Notes under the pieces: model-generated
Seen by the model: the letters and a program-made list of their open reading frames with translations, nothing else
Database searches by the model: none
What the model was told of the DNA's origin: nothing
Position numbers and translations under genes: made by a program
Shown: positions 1-10,067 of the stretch, piece after piece
Layout of the letters: each line of letters begins with the position of its first letter
How positions within the stretch are numbered: the first letter of the stretch is position 1
NCBI GenBank assembly: GCA_002418885.1
Contig: DIEZ01000051.1
Span: 25,172-48,132 of the forward strand
From: Syntrophaceae bacterium UBA5761
GTDB lineage: Bacteria > Desulfobacterota > Syntrophia > Syntrophales > UBA4778
DNA length: 22,961 bases
Direction: 5' to 3'

Positions 1-2
1 TC

Positions 3-575
3 GCCGCCGTTCACAATTCCGCGGCGATCGCGAGCGGTATGGTCAGGGCGGGGGCCGACGTCATAACCCTGGACGGTTTCCGGGGCGGAACGGGGGCTGC
101 GCCGACCATGATCCGCGACAACGTGGGGATCCCCGTCGAGCTTGCCCTGGCGTCGGTGGATGAAAGACTGCGGCAGGAAGGCATCAGAAATCGGGCGTCC
201 TTGATCGTAGCGGGGGGTATACGCTGCAGCGCCGACGTGGTGAAGGCCATCGCCTTAGGGGCCGACGCGGTTTACATCGGCACGGCGGCGCTGGTTGCCG
301 TCGGCTGCACGCTGTGTCAGCGTTGCTACACGGGCAAATGCCCCTGGGGCATTGCCACTAACGACCCGTACCTGGCCAAGAGGATCAACCCGGAGATCGC
401 CCATGAGAGGCTTGCCAACCTGATCCGGGCCTGGGGCCATGAAATACAGGAGATGCTCGGCGGCATGGGGCTTAACGCCATCGAGAGCCTCCGGGGAAAC
501 AGGGAAAAACTAAGGGGTGTCGGGTTGAACGAGACGGAACTCCGAGTCTTGGGTATCAAGCACGCGGGGGCATAG
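3..575 (+). CDS. Glutamate synthase, FMN-binding domain protein (5'-truncated)
   Basis: The reading frame is open from base 3 of the window, so only the C-terminal 190 or so residues are present and the start lies outside. The visible part has the end of a glutamate-synthase TIM barrel: the segment around GFRGGTGAAP, then IVAGGIRCSADVVKAIALGAD, the phosphate-binding part for FMN. It is followed by a four-cysteine cluster motif (cysteine codons at 306, 315, 324 and 339, ending CPWGIAT), which fits the Fe-S site of glutamate synthase. In this split, archaeal-type enzyme the FMN domain is its own polypeptide. It reduces 2-oxoglutarate plus ammonia to glutamate, while the glutaminase and GXGXG parts are encoded separately, here at 2400-4245. 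The downstream ferredoxin and oxidoreductase probably supply its electrons. The assignment to the family is strong; the exact subunit name is less certain. Confidence 0.9.
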   Translation, partial: AAVHNSAAIASGMVRAGADVITLDGFRGGTGAAPTMIRDNVGIPVELALASVDERLRQEGIRNRASLIVAGGIRCSADVVKAIALGADAVYIGTAALVAVGCTLCQRCYTGKCPWGIATNDPYLAKRINPEIAHERLANLIRAWGHEIQEMLGGMGLNAIESLRGNREKLRGVGLNETELRVLGIKHAGA

Positions 576-661
576 CACAACAAGTTTAGGCCGGAAGGAG
601 CATCGGGGCTGTCAGCCCGTGATTAGAGTTCAGGAATGTGGATCGGATTGGGTTTGATTCC

Positions 662-1099
662 ATGAAAAGAGTTTACGCGAAAGAAGAGGTATGTATCGGG
701 TGTCGTCTCTGCGAGGTCGCCTGTGTCGTCGAGCATTCCGGGTCGAAAAACCCCGTAAAGGCCTTCAAGGGAATAAAACCGCGGCCGGTACCGAGGAACT
801 ATGTAGATGAGGGCGGCCCGTTGAGTTTTTCCGTGAATTGCCGTCACTGCGATGAGCCGCTTTGCGTTGCGGTCTGCATAGCGGGGGCGATGACGAAGGA
901 CGAGGCGAGCGGCGTGGTCAAACACAACGCGGAAAAATGCGCCGGATGCTGGTCCTGCATCATGGCCTGTCCTTACGGCGTCGTCAGGGTGGACCCGGGA
1001 AAAAACAGGGTCGTCAAATGCGACCTCTGTGACGGGCGTGGTACGCCCGCCTGTGTACAGGCTTGTCCCAACAGGGCCTTGGTGTTCGAGGAGAGGTGA
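662..1099 (+). CDS. 4Fe-4S ferredoxin subunit (HycB/DmsB-like), probable electron carrier of glutamate synthase
   Basis: This 145-residue soluble iron-sulfur protein has sixteen cysteines in four groups. From Met at 662 they are C11/14/17/21, C60/63/68/72, C93/96/99/103 and C120/123/131/135, enough for four [4Fe-4S] clusters. That layout is typical of electron-transfer subunits of the HycB/DmsB type. The start at 662 (MKRVYAKEEVCIGC) matches how such proteins usually begin. A GTG at 638 would add eight residues and has CAGGAA just upstream, so the start is not settled. The gene ends 4 bp before the flavoprotein start and follows the glutamate synthase FMN domain. I infer that it passes electrons from the FAD/NAD(P) protein to the FMN domain. 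It has no transmembrane segment or signal peptide. Confidence 0.88.
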   Translation: MKRVYAKEEVCIGCRLCEVACVVEHSGSKNPVKAFKGIKPRPVPRNYVDEGGPLSFSVNCRHCDEPLCVAVCIAGAMTKDEASGVVKHNAEKCAGCWSCIMACPYGVVRVDPGKNRVVKCDLCDGRGTPACVQACPNRALVFEER

Positions 1100-1103
1100 T
1101 TCA

Positions 1104-2366
1104 ATGAACTACGTCATCATCGGAAACGGCGCGGCCGCCGTGGGGGCGGTGGAGGGTATCCGGCGGACGGATAAGGAGAATCCCGTGACGCTCGTCTCCA
1201 ATGAGCCTTACCGGGCTTATGGCCGTCCGCTGATTTCCAACCTGTTGAGCGGAAAGATCAAGGAAGCGGACATCTACCTCCGGGCCGAGAATTTTTATGA
1301 AGTGCAGGGCGTGAGGCCCATTCTCGGCAAGAGGGCGACAGGGATAGATCTCGAAAAGAATAGAGTCCTCCTTGAGATCGGCGATGCCGTTCCCTTCGAT
1401 AGACTGCTCATCGCCACGGGGGGAATCCCCTTCATCCCACCCATCAGGGGTAAAGACGGGTCAGGAGTATACACCTTCACCACCCTCGACGACGCGAAGA
1501 AACTGGCGGCGCGTGTGGGCAAGGTGAAGAAAGCCGTCGTGGTCGGCGGCGGTTTGATCGGCCTCAAGGCGGCGGAGGGCCTTAATGACAGGGGGGTGAA
1601 GGTTACGGTGGTAGAGCTTGCGGACCGTATCCTGAGCTCCGCTTTCGACAGGCAGGCAGGCGACATCATCGAGAGGCGCCTCCGAGAGGTCGGCCTGGAG
1701 ATCATCCTCAACAACTCGGTCGAAGAGATCGTCAGGGTAAGGGGGCGCGTAAAAGGCGTTGCCCTGAAGAGCGGCGAAATGGTCGAAGCGAGCGATGTCG
1801 TCATCGCGATCGGAGTCGTGCCCAACAAGGCAATAGTGGAGGGGACCAGGATAATAACGAATCGTGGTGCGCTGACGGACGAGTACATGGAGACGAACGT
1901 GGCCGGCGTGTATGCGGCGGGAGACGTGGTCGAACCGACGGACCTTCTGCTCGGACAGAGGAGGGTGACGCCGATCTGGCCGAACGCCTACATCCAGGGA
2001 AAGTTCGCCGGGATGAACATGGCCGGGTCGCGAAAATCCTATGGCGGCAGCATACCGATGAATTCAATCGAATTCTACGGTATCCCCACCGTGTCGATAG
2101 GGGTGTCGAATCCCCCCGGCGAGGGTTACGAGGTCCGCACGTCGGGCGACCCGGCGGAGAATGTTTACCGGAAGATAGTCTTCAAGGATGATCGGTTGGT
2201 GGGCGCCGTTCTGGTGGGACGCATCGAAAAAGCGGGCGTTCTCACAGGCCTTATTGCCGACAGGGTCGACGTGGGGGCCTTCAAGGACGAACTGCTGGAA
2301 GGGGATTTCGGTTTTGTCCGTATACCCGTCGAGACAAGGAGGCGAATCCTGGCGGTGGCGAGATAG
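1104..2366 (+). CDS. FAD/NAD(P)-dependent pyridine nucleotide-disulfide-type oxidoreductase
   Basis: This 420-residue flavoprotein starts at ATG 1104, behind a strong GAGGAGAGG ribosome site. A longer in-frame reading would run back into the ferredoxin gene and is unlikely. The FAD site is visible at the N-terminus (VIIGNGAAAVGAVEG, residues 4-18). A second Rossmann motif for NAD(P)H (VVGGGLIGLKAAEG) lies in the middle, and a C-terminal FAD motif reads GVYAAGDVVE. No CxxxxC redox-active disulfide like that of glutathione reductase is obvious, so it resembles the NADH oxidase/nitrite reductase-like branch. Because it sits between the ferredoxin and glutaminase genes of a split glutamate synthase, I infer that it oxidises NAD(P)H and delivers electrons to glutamate synthesis. 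The electron donor cannot be read from the sequence. Confidence 0.88.
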   Translation: MNYVIIGNGAAAVGAVEGIRRTDKENPVTLVSNEPYRAYGRPLISNLLSGKIKEADIYLRAENFYEVQGVRPILGKRATGIDLEKNRVLLEIGDAVPFDRLLIATGGIPFIPPIRGKDGSGVYTFTTLDDAKKLAARVGKVKKAVVVGGGLIGLKAAEGLNDRGVKVTVVELADRILSSAFDRQAGDIIERRLREVGLEIILNNSVEEIVRVRGRVKGVALKSGEMVEASDVVIAIGVVPNKAIVEGTRIITNRGALTDEYMETNVAGVYAAGDVVEPTDLLLGQRRVTPIWPNAYIQGKFAGMNMAGSRKSYGGSIPMNSIEFYGIPTVSIGVSNPPGEGYEVRTSGDPAENVYRKIVFKDDRLVGAVLVGRIEKAGVLTGLIADRVDVGAFKDELLEGDFGFVRIPVETRRRILAVAR

Positions 2367-2399
2367 GCATAGAATACGGTTTGGCAATAGGAGTCGGCG

Positions 2400-3515
2400 G
2401 TGGGTTCTTGGGATTACCAGAAAGACATATCAGGTTGCGGACTTTCGGGTCTGATCAACAAAAAGGGAGAGAGGGTGAGCGGCGAGTTGATTGCCCGCTC
2501 CATCGCGACGCAGCATGACCGCGGCAACGGACTCGGCGGGGGTTTTGCGGCTTACGGGATATACCCGGAGTTCAAGGATCACTATGCCCTCCATGTGATG
2601 TGCGACGACAGGCGGGCCCTTGCGGAAGCCGAGAAATTCCTCAAGGACTCGGTCTACGTGACACACGAGGAGAGAATCCCCACGAGGCCGAACCGGAAGA
2701 TCATCAACGTGCCGATCCTGAAGCGCTATTTCGTCAAGCCCCGGGCGGAGACGGAAGGGACGACTTTCGACAAGGGGTTGAGCGAAGACGACTTTATGGT
2801 ACAGGTCGTGATGAGGGTCAACATGGATATAGCGGGGGCGTTCGTCTTCTCCAGCGGGAAGAACATGGGCGCCTTCAAGGGTGTCGGTTATCCGGAGGAT
2901 ATCGCCGATTTCTACCGCCTCGATGAATACTCGGGCTATCTCTGGACGGCCCACAACCGTTTTCCCACCAACACACCGGGCTGGTGGGGAGGGGCACACC
3001 CCTTTACGATCCTGGACTGGTCGATCGTCCATAACGGCGAGATCTCCTCTTACGGGATAAACAAACGCTACCTGGAGATGTTCGGCTACCACTGCACGCT
3101 CCTGACGGACACGGAGGTGGTGGCCTACCTTCTCGACCTCCTGGTCAGGAAGAACGGCCTGCCCATCGACCTGGCCTGCCTCGCCCTTGCGCCGCCTTTC
3201 TGGGAGGAGATCGACCGAATGGACGAGGGGAGGCAGAGGCTATGCAGGGCCGTCCGGATGGTCTACGGAAGCGCCCTTCTCAACGGCCCTTTTGCCGTCC
3301 TCTTTGCCCACAACGGGGGGCTTGTGGGGCTCAACGATCGGATAAAGCTCCGCCCCCTCGTGGCGGCGACGAAGAATGATACGGTTTACATGGCAAGCGA
3401 AGAGTCCGCCATCAGGGAGATCTGCCCGGACCCGGACCGTGTCTGGGCGCCGAAGGCAGGCGAGCCCGTGATAGCGGAACTGGAAAATAGAGATGGAGGT
3501 TGTTATGGAGATTGA
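2400..3515 (+). CDS. Class II glutamine amidotransferase, glutamate synthase domain 1 (GlxB/archaeal GltA-like)
   Basis: This 371-residue N-terminal-nucleophile glutaminase releases ammonia from glutamine for glutamate synthase. The likely start is GTG 2400, preceded by AGGAG about seven bases upstream. The family nucleophile is the N-terminal cysteine. Here Cys13, in ISGCGLSGL, aligns with it, so a 12-residue leader would have to be removed, as in PurF. Other family landmarks are the [18 protein letters not shown] segment, the [10 protein letters not shown] loop and [11 protein letters not shown]. The coding region overlaps the start of the GXGXG gene by 11 bases, which suggests coupled translation. 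In conventional bacterial glutamate synthase this domain is fused to the FMN domain; here it is separate, as in archaea and some anaerobic bacteria. Confidence 0.88.
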   Translation: MGSWDYQKDISGCGLSGLINKKGERVSGELIARSIATQHDRGNGLGGGFAAYGIYPEFKDHYALHVMCDDRRALAEAEKFLKDSVYVTHEERIPTRPNRKIINVPILKRYFVKPRAETEGTTFDKGLSEDDFMVQVVMRVNMDIAGAFVFSSGKNMGAFKGVGYPEDIADFYRLDEYSGYLWTAHNRFPTNTPGWWGGAHPFTILDWSIVHNGEISSYGINKRYLEMFGYHCTLLTDTEVVAYLLDLLVRKNGLPIDLACLALAPPFWEEIDRMDEGRQRLCRAVRMVYGSALLNGPFAVLFAHNGGLVGLNDRIKLRPLVAATKNDTVYMASEESAIREICPDPDRVWAPKAGEPVIAELENRDGGCYGD

Positions 3516-4245
3516 CGCCAGGGGGGTCCATTACAGAGATCTGAACAAGATGATCCGCGAGGCCGTGGCGGAGGGCGAGCGTCGTTTCGTCTTGAAAAAC
3601 GTCAACGGCCAGCGTTACATAGCCGACGGGATCGGGGAAAAGGTCAAGATCGACGTCTACGGCACACCCGGTCAGGATATGGGCGCCTTCATGAAAGGCC
3701 CCGAAATCATCGTCCACGGAAATGCCCAGGACGGCGTGGGCAATACGATGGATGAAGGCAGGGTCGCCGTCGAAGGTATGGCGGGCGACATCGTCGGCTA
3801 CGGCATGAGGGGGGGAAGTATTTATGTCCTGGGCGATGTCGGTTATCGTGTGGGGATACACATGAAGGCATACAGGGACAAAATCCCGGTCATCGTCGTC
3901 GGGGGCAAGGCGGGGGACTTCTTGGGTGAGTACATGGCCGGCGGCGTCATCATCCTCCTCGGTATGTTCGGGGAGGACAGGAACGGCAATCCGCCGGCGG
4001 GCCATTTTCTCGGGACAGGGATGCACGGGGGTACGATCTTCGTCCGCAAGGGAGTGGATGAGCACAGGCTTGGAAGGGGCCTTAAAGCCGTCGAGGTATC
4101 TCCTGACGACATGGAGACCATCAAACCTTACCTGAAGGAGTTTGCCCGGACCTTCGGTCTCGGACTTAAGGAAATCCTTGGTGAGCGATTCTACAAGATA
4201 GTTCCGGAAACCCACAGGCCGTACGGGAATATGTATGCCTATTAG
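3505..4245 (+). CDS. Glutamate synthase GXGXG-domain subunit (GltB domain 3/GlxC-like)
   Basis: This 246-residue protein is a right-handed beta-helix of the GXGXG family, the structural third domain of glutamate synthase large subunits. The repeated glycine turns are clear: [66 protein letters not shown] chose ATG 3505 because GGAGG lies six bases upstream, inside the end of the preceding gene; ATG 3493 would add four residues. Known family members hold the glutaminase and synthase sites together rather than carrying a catalytic residue themselves. It completes the split enzyme encoded with the genes at 3-575 and 2400-3515. A 44-bp gap separates it from hisH, the widest gap since the glutamate synthase flavoprotein gene apart from the 62-86 bp before the ferredoxin. 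Confidence 0.9.
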   Translation: MEIDARGVHYRDLNKMIREAVAEGERRFVLKNVNGQRYIADGIGEKVKIDVYGTPGQDMGAFMKGPEIIVHGNAQDGVGNTMDEGRVAVEGMAGDIVGYGMRGGSIYVLGDVGYRVGIHMKAYRDKIPVIVVGGKAGDFLGEYMAGGVIILLGMFGEDRNGNPPAGHFLGTGMHGGTIFVRKGVDEHRLGRGLKAVEVSPDDMETIKPYLKEFARTFGLGLKEILGERFYKIVPETHRPYGNMYAY

Positions 4246-4289
4246 CGACGGTTGTTGAATGTGGTCGAGATTGATGATAACTTTTATTC

Positions 4290-4925
4290 ATGATTGCCGT
4301 TATCGATTATAGGGTCGGCAACCTGGGCAGCGTCCGGAGGGCGATAGAACGGTTGGGCTTCCCCTGCAAGGTCACCGGGGAAACGGACGAGATTCTCTCT
4401 GCAGAAAGGGTTATTTTTCCCGGTGTCGGCGCCGCGGGGAAGGCCATGGAATTTCTCAAGGAGACGGGCCTTGACGAGGCCGTCCGGGAGAGTCTCCGGC
4501 GGGAAAAGCCCATACTGGGGATATGCCTGGGGGCCCAGGTAATACTCGAGAGGAGCGAGGAAAACGGCACCCCCTGCCTCGGCCTCATCAAGGGAAAGGC
4601 CGTGCGGTTTCCCAAACCGTTGTACGGCGCCGCAGAAGGCCTGCTCAAGGTCCCGCATATAGGCTGGAACGGGGTGATTCCGCGGAGACGGCACCCCGTC
4701 CTCGAGGGGATCCGCGCCGCAGACGAATTCTATTTCGTCCACTCCTACTATCCCCTACCCGAAGAAGAAGACGTGATTGCCCTCACGGACTACGGCGTCC
4801 GGTTTCCCTCGGTCATCGGTTGCCGGAACCTCATTGCCGTCCAGTTTCACCCCGAGAAGAGCGGAACGGCGGGGCTCAGGCTCCTTAGGAATTTCTGCAT
4901 GTGGGACGGGCGTTATGTTGAGTAA
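4290..4925 (+). CDS. hisH: Imidazole glycerol phosphate synthase, glutaminase subunit HisH
   Basis: This 211-residue class I (triad) glutamine amidotransferase supplies ammonia to HisF in histidine synthesis. The N-terminus [18 protein letters not shown] is the HisH signature. The catalytic triad is Cys79 in GICLGAQ with His187 and Glu189 in FHPEKSG. The interface segments VPHIGWNGV (121-129) and FYFVHSYY (147-154) are also present. Length is normal for the family. The ribosome site before ATG 4290 is weak. The gene overlaps hisF by 11 bases, as expected for subunits of one heterodimer. No other histidine genes are in the window, so here the pair is grouped with other glutamine-using enzymes rather than with a his operon. 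Confidence 0.95.
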   Translation: MIAVIDYRVGNLGSVRRAIERLGFPCKVTGETDEILSAERVIFPGVGAAGKAMEFLKETGLDEAVRESLRREKPILGICLGAQVILERSEENGTPCLGLIKGKAVRFPKPLYGAAEGLLKVPHIGWNGVIPRRRHPVLEGIRAADEFYFVHSYYPLPEEEDVIALTDYGVRFPSVIGCRNLIAVQFHPEKSGTAGLRLLRNFCMWDGRYVE

Positions 4926-5694
4926 GAGGATCATCCCCTGTCTCGACGTCCGGGAAGGGAAGACGACCAAAGGGATTAAGTTCAAGGAAAATATCGATAT
5001 CGGCGACCCCGTGGAAATGGCCCGGTTTTACTACGAGGAAGGGGCAGATGAGGTCGTCTTCTACGACATCACGGCGTCGAGCGACAGGCGGGATATCATG
5101 ATCGACGTAGTGCGCCGCGTCGCCCGGGAGATCTACATCCCCTTTTGCGTCGGCGGCGGCATCCGGACGCTTGAAGACATGCGGGCCGTCCTCCTGGCGG
5201 GGGCCGAGAAGGTCAGCGTCAACAGCGCCGCGGTCCTGAACCCCCGGATCATCGCCGAAGGGGCTGAGGTCTTCGGAAGACAGTGCGTCGTCCTCGGGAT
5301 GGATGTGAAAAAAGTGGCCTCCTCGGACAGGATTCCGTCGGGCTACGAGGTAGTCATCGACGGGGGCCGGACTCGCATGGGCCGTGATGCGCTGGAGTGG
5401 GCCAAAGAGGCCGAAAGCCTGGGGGCAGGGGAGATATGCCTCAATTCCATCGACGCGGACGGGACACAGGAGGGCTATGAAATGACGCTCACGTCGCTCA
5501 TCTCCGAGAACGTGGGGATACCTGTGATCGCCTCAGGGGGGGCGGGGAATATCGACCACATCTACGACGTCCTCACAAGGGGAAAGGCCGATGCCGCCCT
5601 TGTTGCCTCCGTCGTCCATTACGGGACTCACAGCATCAGACAGATCAAGGAGGAACTGAACAGACGCAGGGTGAAGGTGAGGATGGCGTGGTGA
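4915..5694 (+). CDS. hisF: Imidazole glycerol phosphate synthase, cyclase subunit HisF
   Basis: This 259-residue TIM-barrel enzyme uses ammonia from HisH to turn PRFAR into imidazole glycerol phosphate and AICAR. The two catalytic aspartates fall at the canonical positions: Asp11 in RIIPCLDV and Asp130 in VLGMDVKK. Phosphate-binding loops FCVGGGIRT (77-85) and VIASGGAGN are intact, and [13 protein letters not shown] is the usual C-terminal half motif. The start at ATG 4915 gives the standard N-terminus [12 protein letters not shown]. Upstream in-frame codons lie inside hisH and would add a spurious extension. AICAR made by this enzyme feeds purine synthesis, which links it to the purF gene nearby. 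The sequence style ([22 protein letters not shown]) is what I expect from deltaproteobacterial HisF. Confidence 0.96.
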   Translation: MLSKRIIPCLDVREGKTTKGIKFKENIDIGDPVEMARFYYEEGADEVVFYDITASSDRRDIMIDVVRRVAREIYIPFCVGGGIRTLEDMRAVLLAGAEKVSVNSAAVLNPRIIAEGAEVFGRQCVVLGMDVKKVASSDRIPSGYEVVIDGGRTRMGRDALEWAKEAESLGAGEICLNSIDADGTQEGYEMTLTSLISENVGIPVIASGGAGNIDHIYDVLTRGKADAALVASVVHYGTHSIRQIKEELNRRRVKVRMAW

Positions 5695-6803
5695 CGGTGA
5701 AAAGCAGAAAGGCGTTGCTCGTATTGGAAGACGGGACTGCGTTCGAGGGCAGGACCTTCGCCGGGGAAGGTGAAGTCGAGGGCGAAGTCGTTTTCAACAC
5801 GAGCATGACGGGCTACCAGGAGATTCTCACCGACCCCTCCTATTGCGGCCAGATCGTCGTCATGACGTACCCCCTGGTTGGGAACTACGGGATCAACCCG
5901 GAGGACATGGAATCGGCGAATATCCAGGTGGCGGGTTTCGCGGTCCGGGAGTATGAGCCGGCCCCGAGCAACTGGCGGTCCCGGATGACGCTCGCGGAAT
6001 TTCTTGACAGAGAAGGAATCGTCGGGATCGAAGGGGTGGACACGAGGGCGCTCACGCGGCGCCTTCGGCTGGCGGGGGCCATGAAGGGGGTCATCTCTAC
6101 GGAGGACCTCGACCCCCTTTCGCTTGCGGCGAAGGCCGGGGCCTCGCAAGGCCTTGTGGGACGCGACCTCGTGAAGGGCGTCTCCTGCCGGGAGGCTTAT
6201 CAGTGGCCCACGGCAGAGAGTCGTCACCACGTGGTTGTCCTGGACTTTGGCGTCAAGTTCAACATCCTGCGATGCCTTGCCGGGAGAGGCTGCAGAGTGA
6301 CCATCGTGCCGGCCTGGACGTCTGCCGACGCCGTGATGGCCATGAATCCCGACGGCGTCCTTCTTTCCAACGGTCCGGGAGACCCCGAGCCGATTACCTA
6401 TGCCGTGGATACCATCAGGAGACTGATAGGCCGGGTTCCTCTCTTCGGGATCTGTCTCGGCCAGCAGCTACTGGGGATCGCTCTCGGAGGGAAGACCTAC
6501 AAGCTTAAATTCGGTCATCGGGGCGCCAATCATCCCGTCAAGAACCTGCTCACGGGGAAGGTTGAGATCACCACCCAGAATCATGGCTTTTGTGTGGACG
6601 CCGACTCGATCAAGGACCCGGAGGTGGAGGTCACCCACGTCAACCTCAATGACGGAACCCTCGAGGGGATGCGCCACTGGGGCCTTCCTGCCTTTTCCGT
6701 CCAGTATCACCCGGAGGCTTCCGCCGGCCCACACGACGCGGCCTACCTGTTCGATGATTTTGTGGCGATGATGGAGAAAGGCTCGGCTGACGGCGGCCGG
6801 TGA
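5688..6803 (+). CDS. carA: Carbamoyl-phosphate synthase small (glutaminase) subunit
   Basis: This 371-residue glutaminase subunit passes ammonia to CarB to make carbamoyl phosphate for pyrimidine and arginine synthesis. The N-terminal CarA-specific domain begins [13 protein letters not shown], with [16 protein letters not shown] following. The class I amidotransferase domain has Cys256 in [11 protein letters not shown] and the His/Glu pair in [12 protein letters not shown] near residue 350. The start is one of three close GTG codons (5688, 5691, 5697). The GTG at 5691 forms the common GTGA overlap with the hisF stop, so translation is probably coupled. The gap to carB is only 6 bp. Confidence 0.96.
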   Translation: MVTVKSRKALLVLEDGTAFEGRTFAGEGEVEGEVVFNTSMTGYQEILTDPSYCGQIVVMTYPLVGNYGINPEDMESANIQVAGFAVREYEPAPSNWRSRMTLAEFLDREGIVGIEGVDTRALTRRLRLAGAMKGVISTEDLDPLSLAAKAGASQGLVGRDLVKGVSCREAYQWPTAESRHHVVVLDFGVKFNILRCLAGRGCRVTIVPAWTSADAVMAMNPDGVLLSNGPGDPEPITYAVDTIRRLIGRVPLFGICLGQQLLGIALGGKTYKLKFGHRGANHPVKNLLTGKVEITTQNHGFCVDADSIKDPEVEVTHVNLNDGTLEGMRHWGLPAFSVQYHPEASAGPHDAAYLFDDFVAMMEKGSADGGR

Positions 6804-6809
6804 CTGTTT

Positions 6810-9800
6810 ATGCCCAGACGATCGGACATCGAGAAAATCATGATCATCGGCTCCGGGCCCATCGTCATCGGCCAGGCCTGTGAGTTCGACTATTCGGGCA
6901 CCCAGGCTTGCAAGGCCTTGAAGGAAGAGGGGTACGAGGTGGTCCTGGTGAACAGCAATCCCGCCACGATCATGACCGACCCCGGCATGGCAGACCACAC
7001 CTACATCGAACCGATCACCCCCGAATTCGTGGCCCGGATCATCGAGAGGGAGCGGCCGCAGGCGCTCCTTCCGACGCTCGGCGGCCAGACGGGACTCAAT
7101 ACGGCTGTCCGGGTTGCCGACCTCGGCGTTCTTGAGAGGTACGGCGTGGAGATGGTCGGGGCCTCGGTGGAGGCCATCAAGAAGGCCGAAGACAGGGACC
7201 TCTTCCGGGAGGCCATGGGGCGCATCGGGCTGCGTGTCCCGAAGAGCGCCATCGTCCGCGACCTTAGGGACGCCCGGTCCGCCGCGGAAGAAATCGGGTA
7301 TCCCGTCATCGTGCGCCCCAGTTTTACCCTCGGCGGCACAGGTGGAGGCGTGGCGTACAACAGGGAAGACCTCGATAAGCTGACTGCCGGCGGCCTCGAT
7401 GCGAGCCTGATCCGTGAGGTCATGCTCGAGGAATCAGTCATCGGGTGGAAGGAGTTCGAGCTCGAGGTGATGCGGGACAGGATGGACAACGTGGTCGTAG
7501 TCTGCTCCATCGAAAACGTCGACCCGATGGGCGTCCACACGGGAGACAGTATAACTGTCGCGCCTGCCCAGACCCTGACGGACAGGGAATACCAGAAGAT
7601 GCGGGACGCCGCGATCGCCGTGATCCGTGAGATCGGTGTCGAGACGGGGGGGTCGAATATACAGTTTGCCGTCAACCCGGCGGACGGGGAGATGGTGGTC
7701 ATCGAGATGAACCCCCGGGTCTCCCGGAGCTCGGCCCTGGCCTCGAAGGCCACGGGTTTTCCGATCGCCCGGATCGCGGCCAAGCTCGCTGTAGGCTATA
7801 CCTTGGACGAACTGCCGAACGACATCACGAAAGAGACCGTGGCTTGCTTCGAGCCCGCCGTCGATTACTGCGTGGTCAAGATCCCGCGCTGGACCTTCGA
7901 GAAATTCCCCGACACAGAGGACATCCTCACCACCTCCATGAAATCGGTGGGAGAGACGATGGCGATCGGCCGGACATTCAAAGAGGCCCTGCAGAAAGGC
8001 CTTCGTTCGCTGGAGGTCGGCCGTTTCGGCTTCGGCGCCGACGGCCGCGGCTTCGAACAGAAAGGGGCGTTGCCGAGCCCGGACGAAATCCGGCTGAAAC
8101 TGGCGAACCCCAATTCTCAGAGGGTCTTCTACCTGCACTGCGCCCTGAAGGCAGGAATGGATATAGGGACTATCGGCGCCCTCTCGGGGATCGACCCCTG
8201 GTTCCTCCACCAGATGGCGCAGATCGTCGACACCGAGGAGGAGATCCGCCGGGCCCGCCCCTTGTCGGCCGAAACGCTCAGGAAGGCGAAGGCGGCGGGG
8301 TTCTCAGACGTGCAGCTTGCCCACCTTTTGCAGGCGTCCGATGACGACATCCGGGAGGAGCGCCGCCGTCTGGGGGTCGATCCGGTGTACAAGCTGGTGG
8401 ACACCTGTGCGGCGGAATTCGAGGCATACACACCCTACTACTATTCCACATATGAGAGGGAGAATGAGGTCCGTGTTGCGGACCGGGAGAAGGTGGTCAT
8501 CCTCGGAGGCGGCCCAAACCGGATCGGCCAGGGGATTGAATTCGATTACTGTTGTGTGCAGGCCTCCTTTGCCCTGCGCGAAGAGGGGATCGAGAGCATC
8601 ATGGTGAATTCCAACCCGGAGACGGTGAGCACCGATTACGACACCTCGGACAGTCTCTACTTTGAGCCCCTCACCAAGGAGGATGTCCTCAGCATCGTCG
8701 AGACGGAAAGGCCGATGGGCGTCATCGTTCAGTTCGGCGGTCAGACACCCCTCAACCTGGCCGCAGACCTGGAAAAGGCGGGCGTGCCGATCATCGGAAC
8801 CTCGCCGGGGAGCATCGCCCTGGCCGAAGACCGGGAGCTTTTCCGGGGTCTTCTCAAGAGGCTGGGACTGATCCAGCCCGAAAACGGCACGGCCCTGGGG
8901 GTCGAGGATGCCGTGCTGGTGGCGAAAGAGATCGGATATCCCGTCGTCGTGAGGCCTTCTTACGTTCTCGGTGGTCGGGCCATGCAGATCGCTTACGACC
9001 GGTCTTCGCTGGAGGACTTTACCAGGAAGGCCATGCTTGCCTCCCCCGGGCACCCGATCCTGATCGATAGATTTCTCGAAGAGGCCGTTGAGGTCGACGT
9101 GGACGCCCTTTCGGACGGCGAAACAACGGTCATCGGCGGTGTCATGGAGCATATAGAGGCGGCCGGAATCCACTCGGGCGACAGCGCCTGCGTTCTGCCG
9201 CCCCACACCCTCTCAGCGGCGATCATCGAGCAGATCAAGGAGAGCACCCGTGCCCTGGCGAAGGAACTCCCCGTGGTCGGCCTCCTCAACGTCCAGTACG
9301 CCGTCAAGGACGGCAGGGTCTACGTCCTGGAGGTCAATCCCCGCGCGTCGAGGAGCGTCCCCTTCGTCAGCAAGGCCACGGGGGTGCCCCTGGCGAAGAT
9401 CGCCACGAAGGTGATGGTCGGGAAGAAGTTGAAGGACCTGGGCCTGACAGGGGACCCTGAGCCCCGCCATGTGTCGGTGAAGGAGGTGGTACTGCCCTTC
9501 GACCGTTTCCCCGGCGTCGATATCCTCCTCGGGCCGGAGATGAAGTCGACGGGAGAGGTCATGGGCATCGACAGCGATTTCGGGTGCGCCTTCGCCAAAT
9601 CGCAGCTCGCCGCCGGCCAGAAACTGCCGACGGAGGGCTCGGTATTCGTCAGCGTCAGGGACGGGGACGACAAGGAAAAGGTGCTGCCGATCGTCAGGAC
9701 ACTCCACGACATGGGCTTCCGGATACTCGCGACCCAGGGCACGTCCCGTTGTCTGGACAGGGCTGGCATACCGAACAGGGCGGTCAAGAAGATCGCCGAG

Positions 9801-10067
9801 GGCCGCCCCCATGTCATCGACTACATCAAGAATGGGGCGATCCAGATGGTCATCAATACGGCGTCGGGGAAAAGGAGCGGCGAGGGGTCTGGAAAAATAC
9901 GACGGGCGGTGTTACGTTACAGCATCCCTTATTCAACGACACTGGCGGGTGCCTGGGCCATGGCCTCAGGGATCGAGAGACTGAAAAGGGGGACGCTTTC
10001 CGTCCGGTCTTTACAGGAGTTTCATAACGACGAGGTCAGCCGGGCCCGGGCGGCGTGCGGGAAATGA
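6810..10067 (+). CDS. carB: Carbamoyl-phosphate synthase large subunit
   Basis: This 1085-residue synthetase subunit is full length for the family, which is usually about 1070. It consists of two homologous halves. The first opens with [22 protein letters not shown] and its ATP-grasp domain contains [16 protein letters not shown]. The second opens with [21 protein letters not shown] and contains [16 protein letters not shown]. The C-terminal 140 or so residues form the MGS-like allosteric domain ([24 protein letters not shown], then [13 protein letters not shown]). The enzyme condenses bicarbonate, ammonia from CarA and two ATP. Both ATP sites look intact. Its stop overlaps the purF start as ATGA. 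Effector specificity cannot be judged by eye. Confidence 0.97.
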   Translation: MPRRSDIEKIMIIGSGPIVIGQACEFDYSGTQACKALKEEGYEVVLVNSNPATIMTDPGMADHTYIEPITPEFVARIIERERPQALLPTLGGQTGLNTAVRVADLGVLERYGVEMVGASVEAIKKAEDRDLFREAMGRIGLRVPKSAIVRDLRDARSAAEEIGYPVIVRPSFTLGGTGGGVAYNREDLDKLTAGGLDASLIREVMLEESVIGWKEFELEVMRDRMDNVVVVCSIENVDPMGVHTGDSITVAPAQTLTDREYQKMRDAAIAVIREIGVETGGSNIQFAVNPADGEMVVIEMNPRVSRSSALASKATGFPIARIAAKLAVGYTLDELPNDITKETVACFEPAVDYCVVKIPRWTFEKFPDTEDILTTSMKSVGETMAIGRTFKEALQKGLRSLEVGRFGFGADGRGFEQKGALPSPDEIRLKLANPNSQRVFYLHCALKAGMDIGTIGALSGIDPWFLHQMAQIVDTEEEIRRARPLSAETLRKAKAAGFSDVQLAHLLQASDDDIREERRRLGVDPVYKLVDTCAAEFEAYTPYYYSTYERENEVRVADREKVVILGGGPNRIGQGIEFDYCCVQASFALREEGIESIMVNSNPETVSTDYDTSDSLYFEPLTKEDVLSIVETERPMGVIVQFGGQTPLNLAADLEKAGVPIIGTSPGSIALAEDRELFRGLLKRLGLIQPENGTALGVEDAVLVAKEIGYPVVVRPSYVLGGRAMQIAYDRSSLEDFTRKAMLASPGHPILIDRFLEEAVEVDVDALSDGETTVIGGVMEHIEAAGIHSGDSACVLPPHTLSAAIIEQIKESTRALAKELPVVGLLNVQYAVKDGRVYVLEVNPRASRSVPFVSKATGVPLAKIATKVMVGKKLKDLGLTGDPEPRHVSVKEVVLPFDRFPGVDILLGPEMKSTGEVMGIDSDFGCAFAKSQLAAGQKLPTEGSVFVSVRDGDDKEKVLPIVRTLHDMGFRILATQGTSRCLDRAGIPNRAVKKIAEGRPHVIDYIKNGAIQMVINTASGKRSGEGSGKIRRAVLRYSIPYSTTLAGAWAMASGIERLKRGTLSVRSLQEFHNDEVSRARAACGK

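Noticed and set aside
4290..5694. HisH/HisF as the lipopolysaccharide-type paralogues rather than histidine enzymes
   Set aside because: HisF keeps both catalytic aspartates at positions 11 and 130, HisH keeps its triad, and there are no surface-sugar genes nearby.
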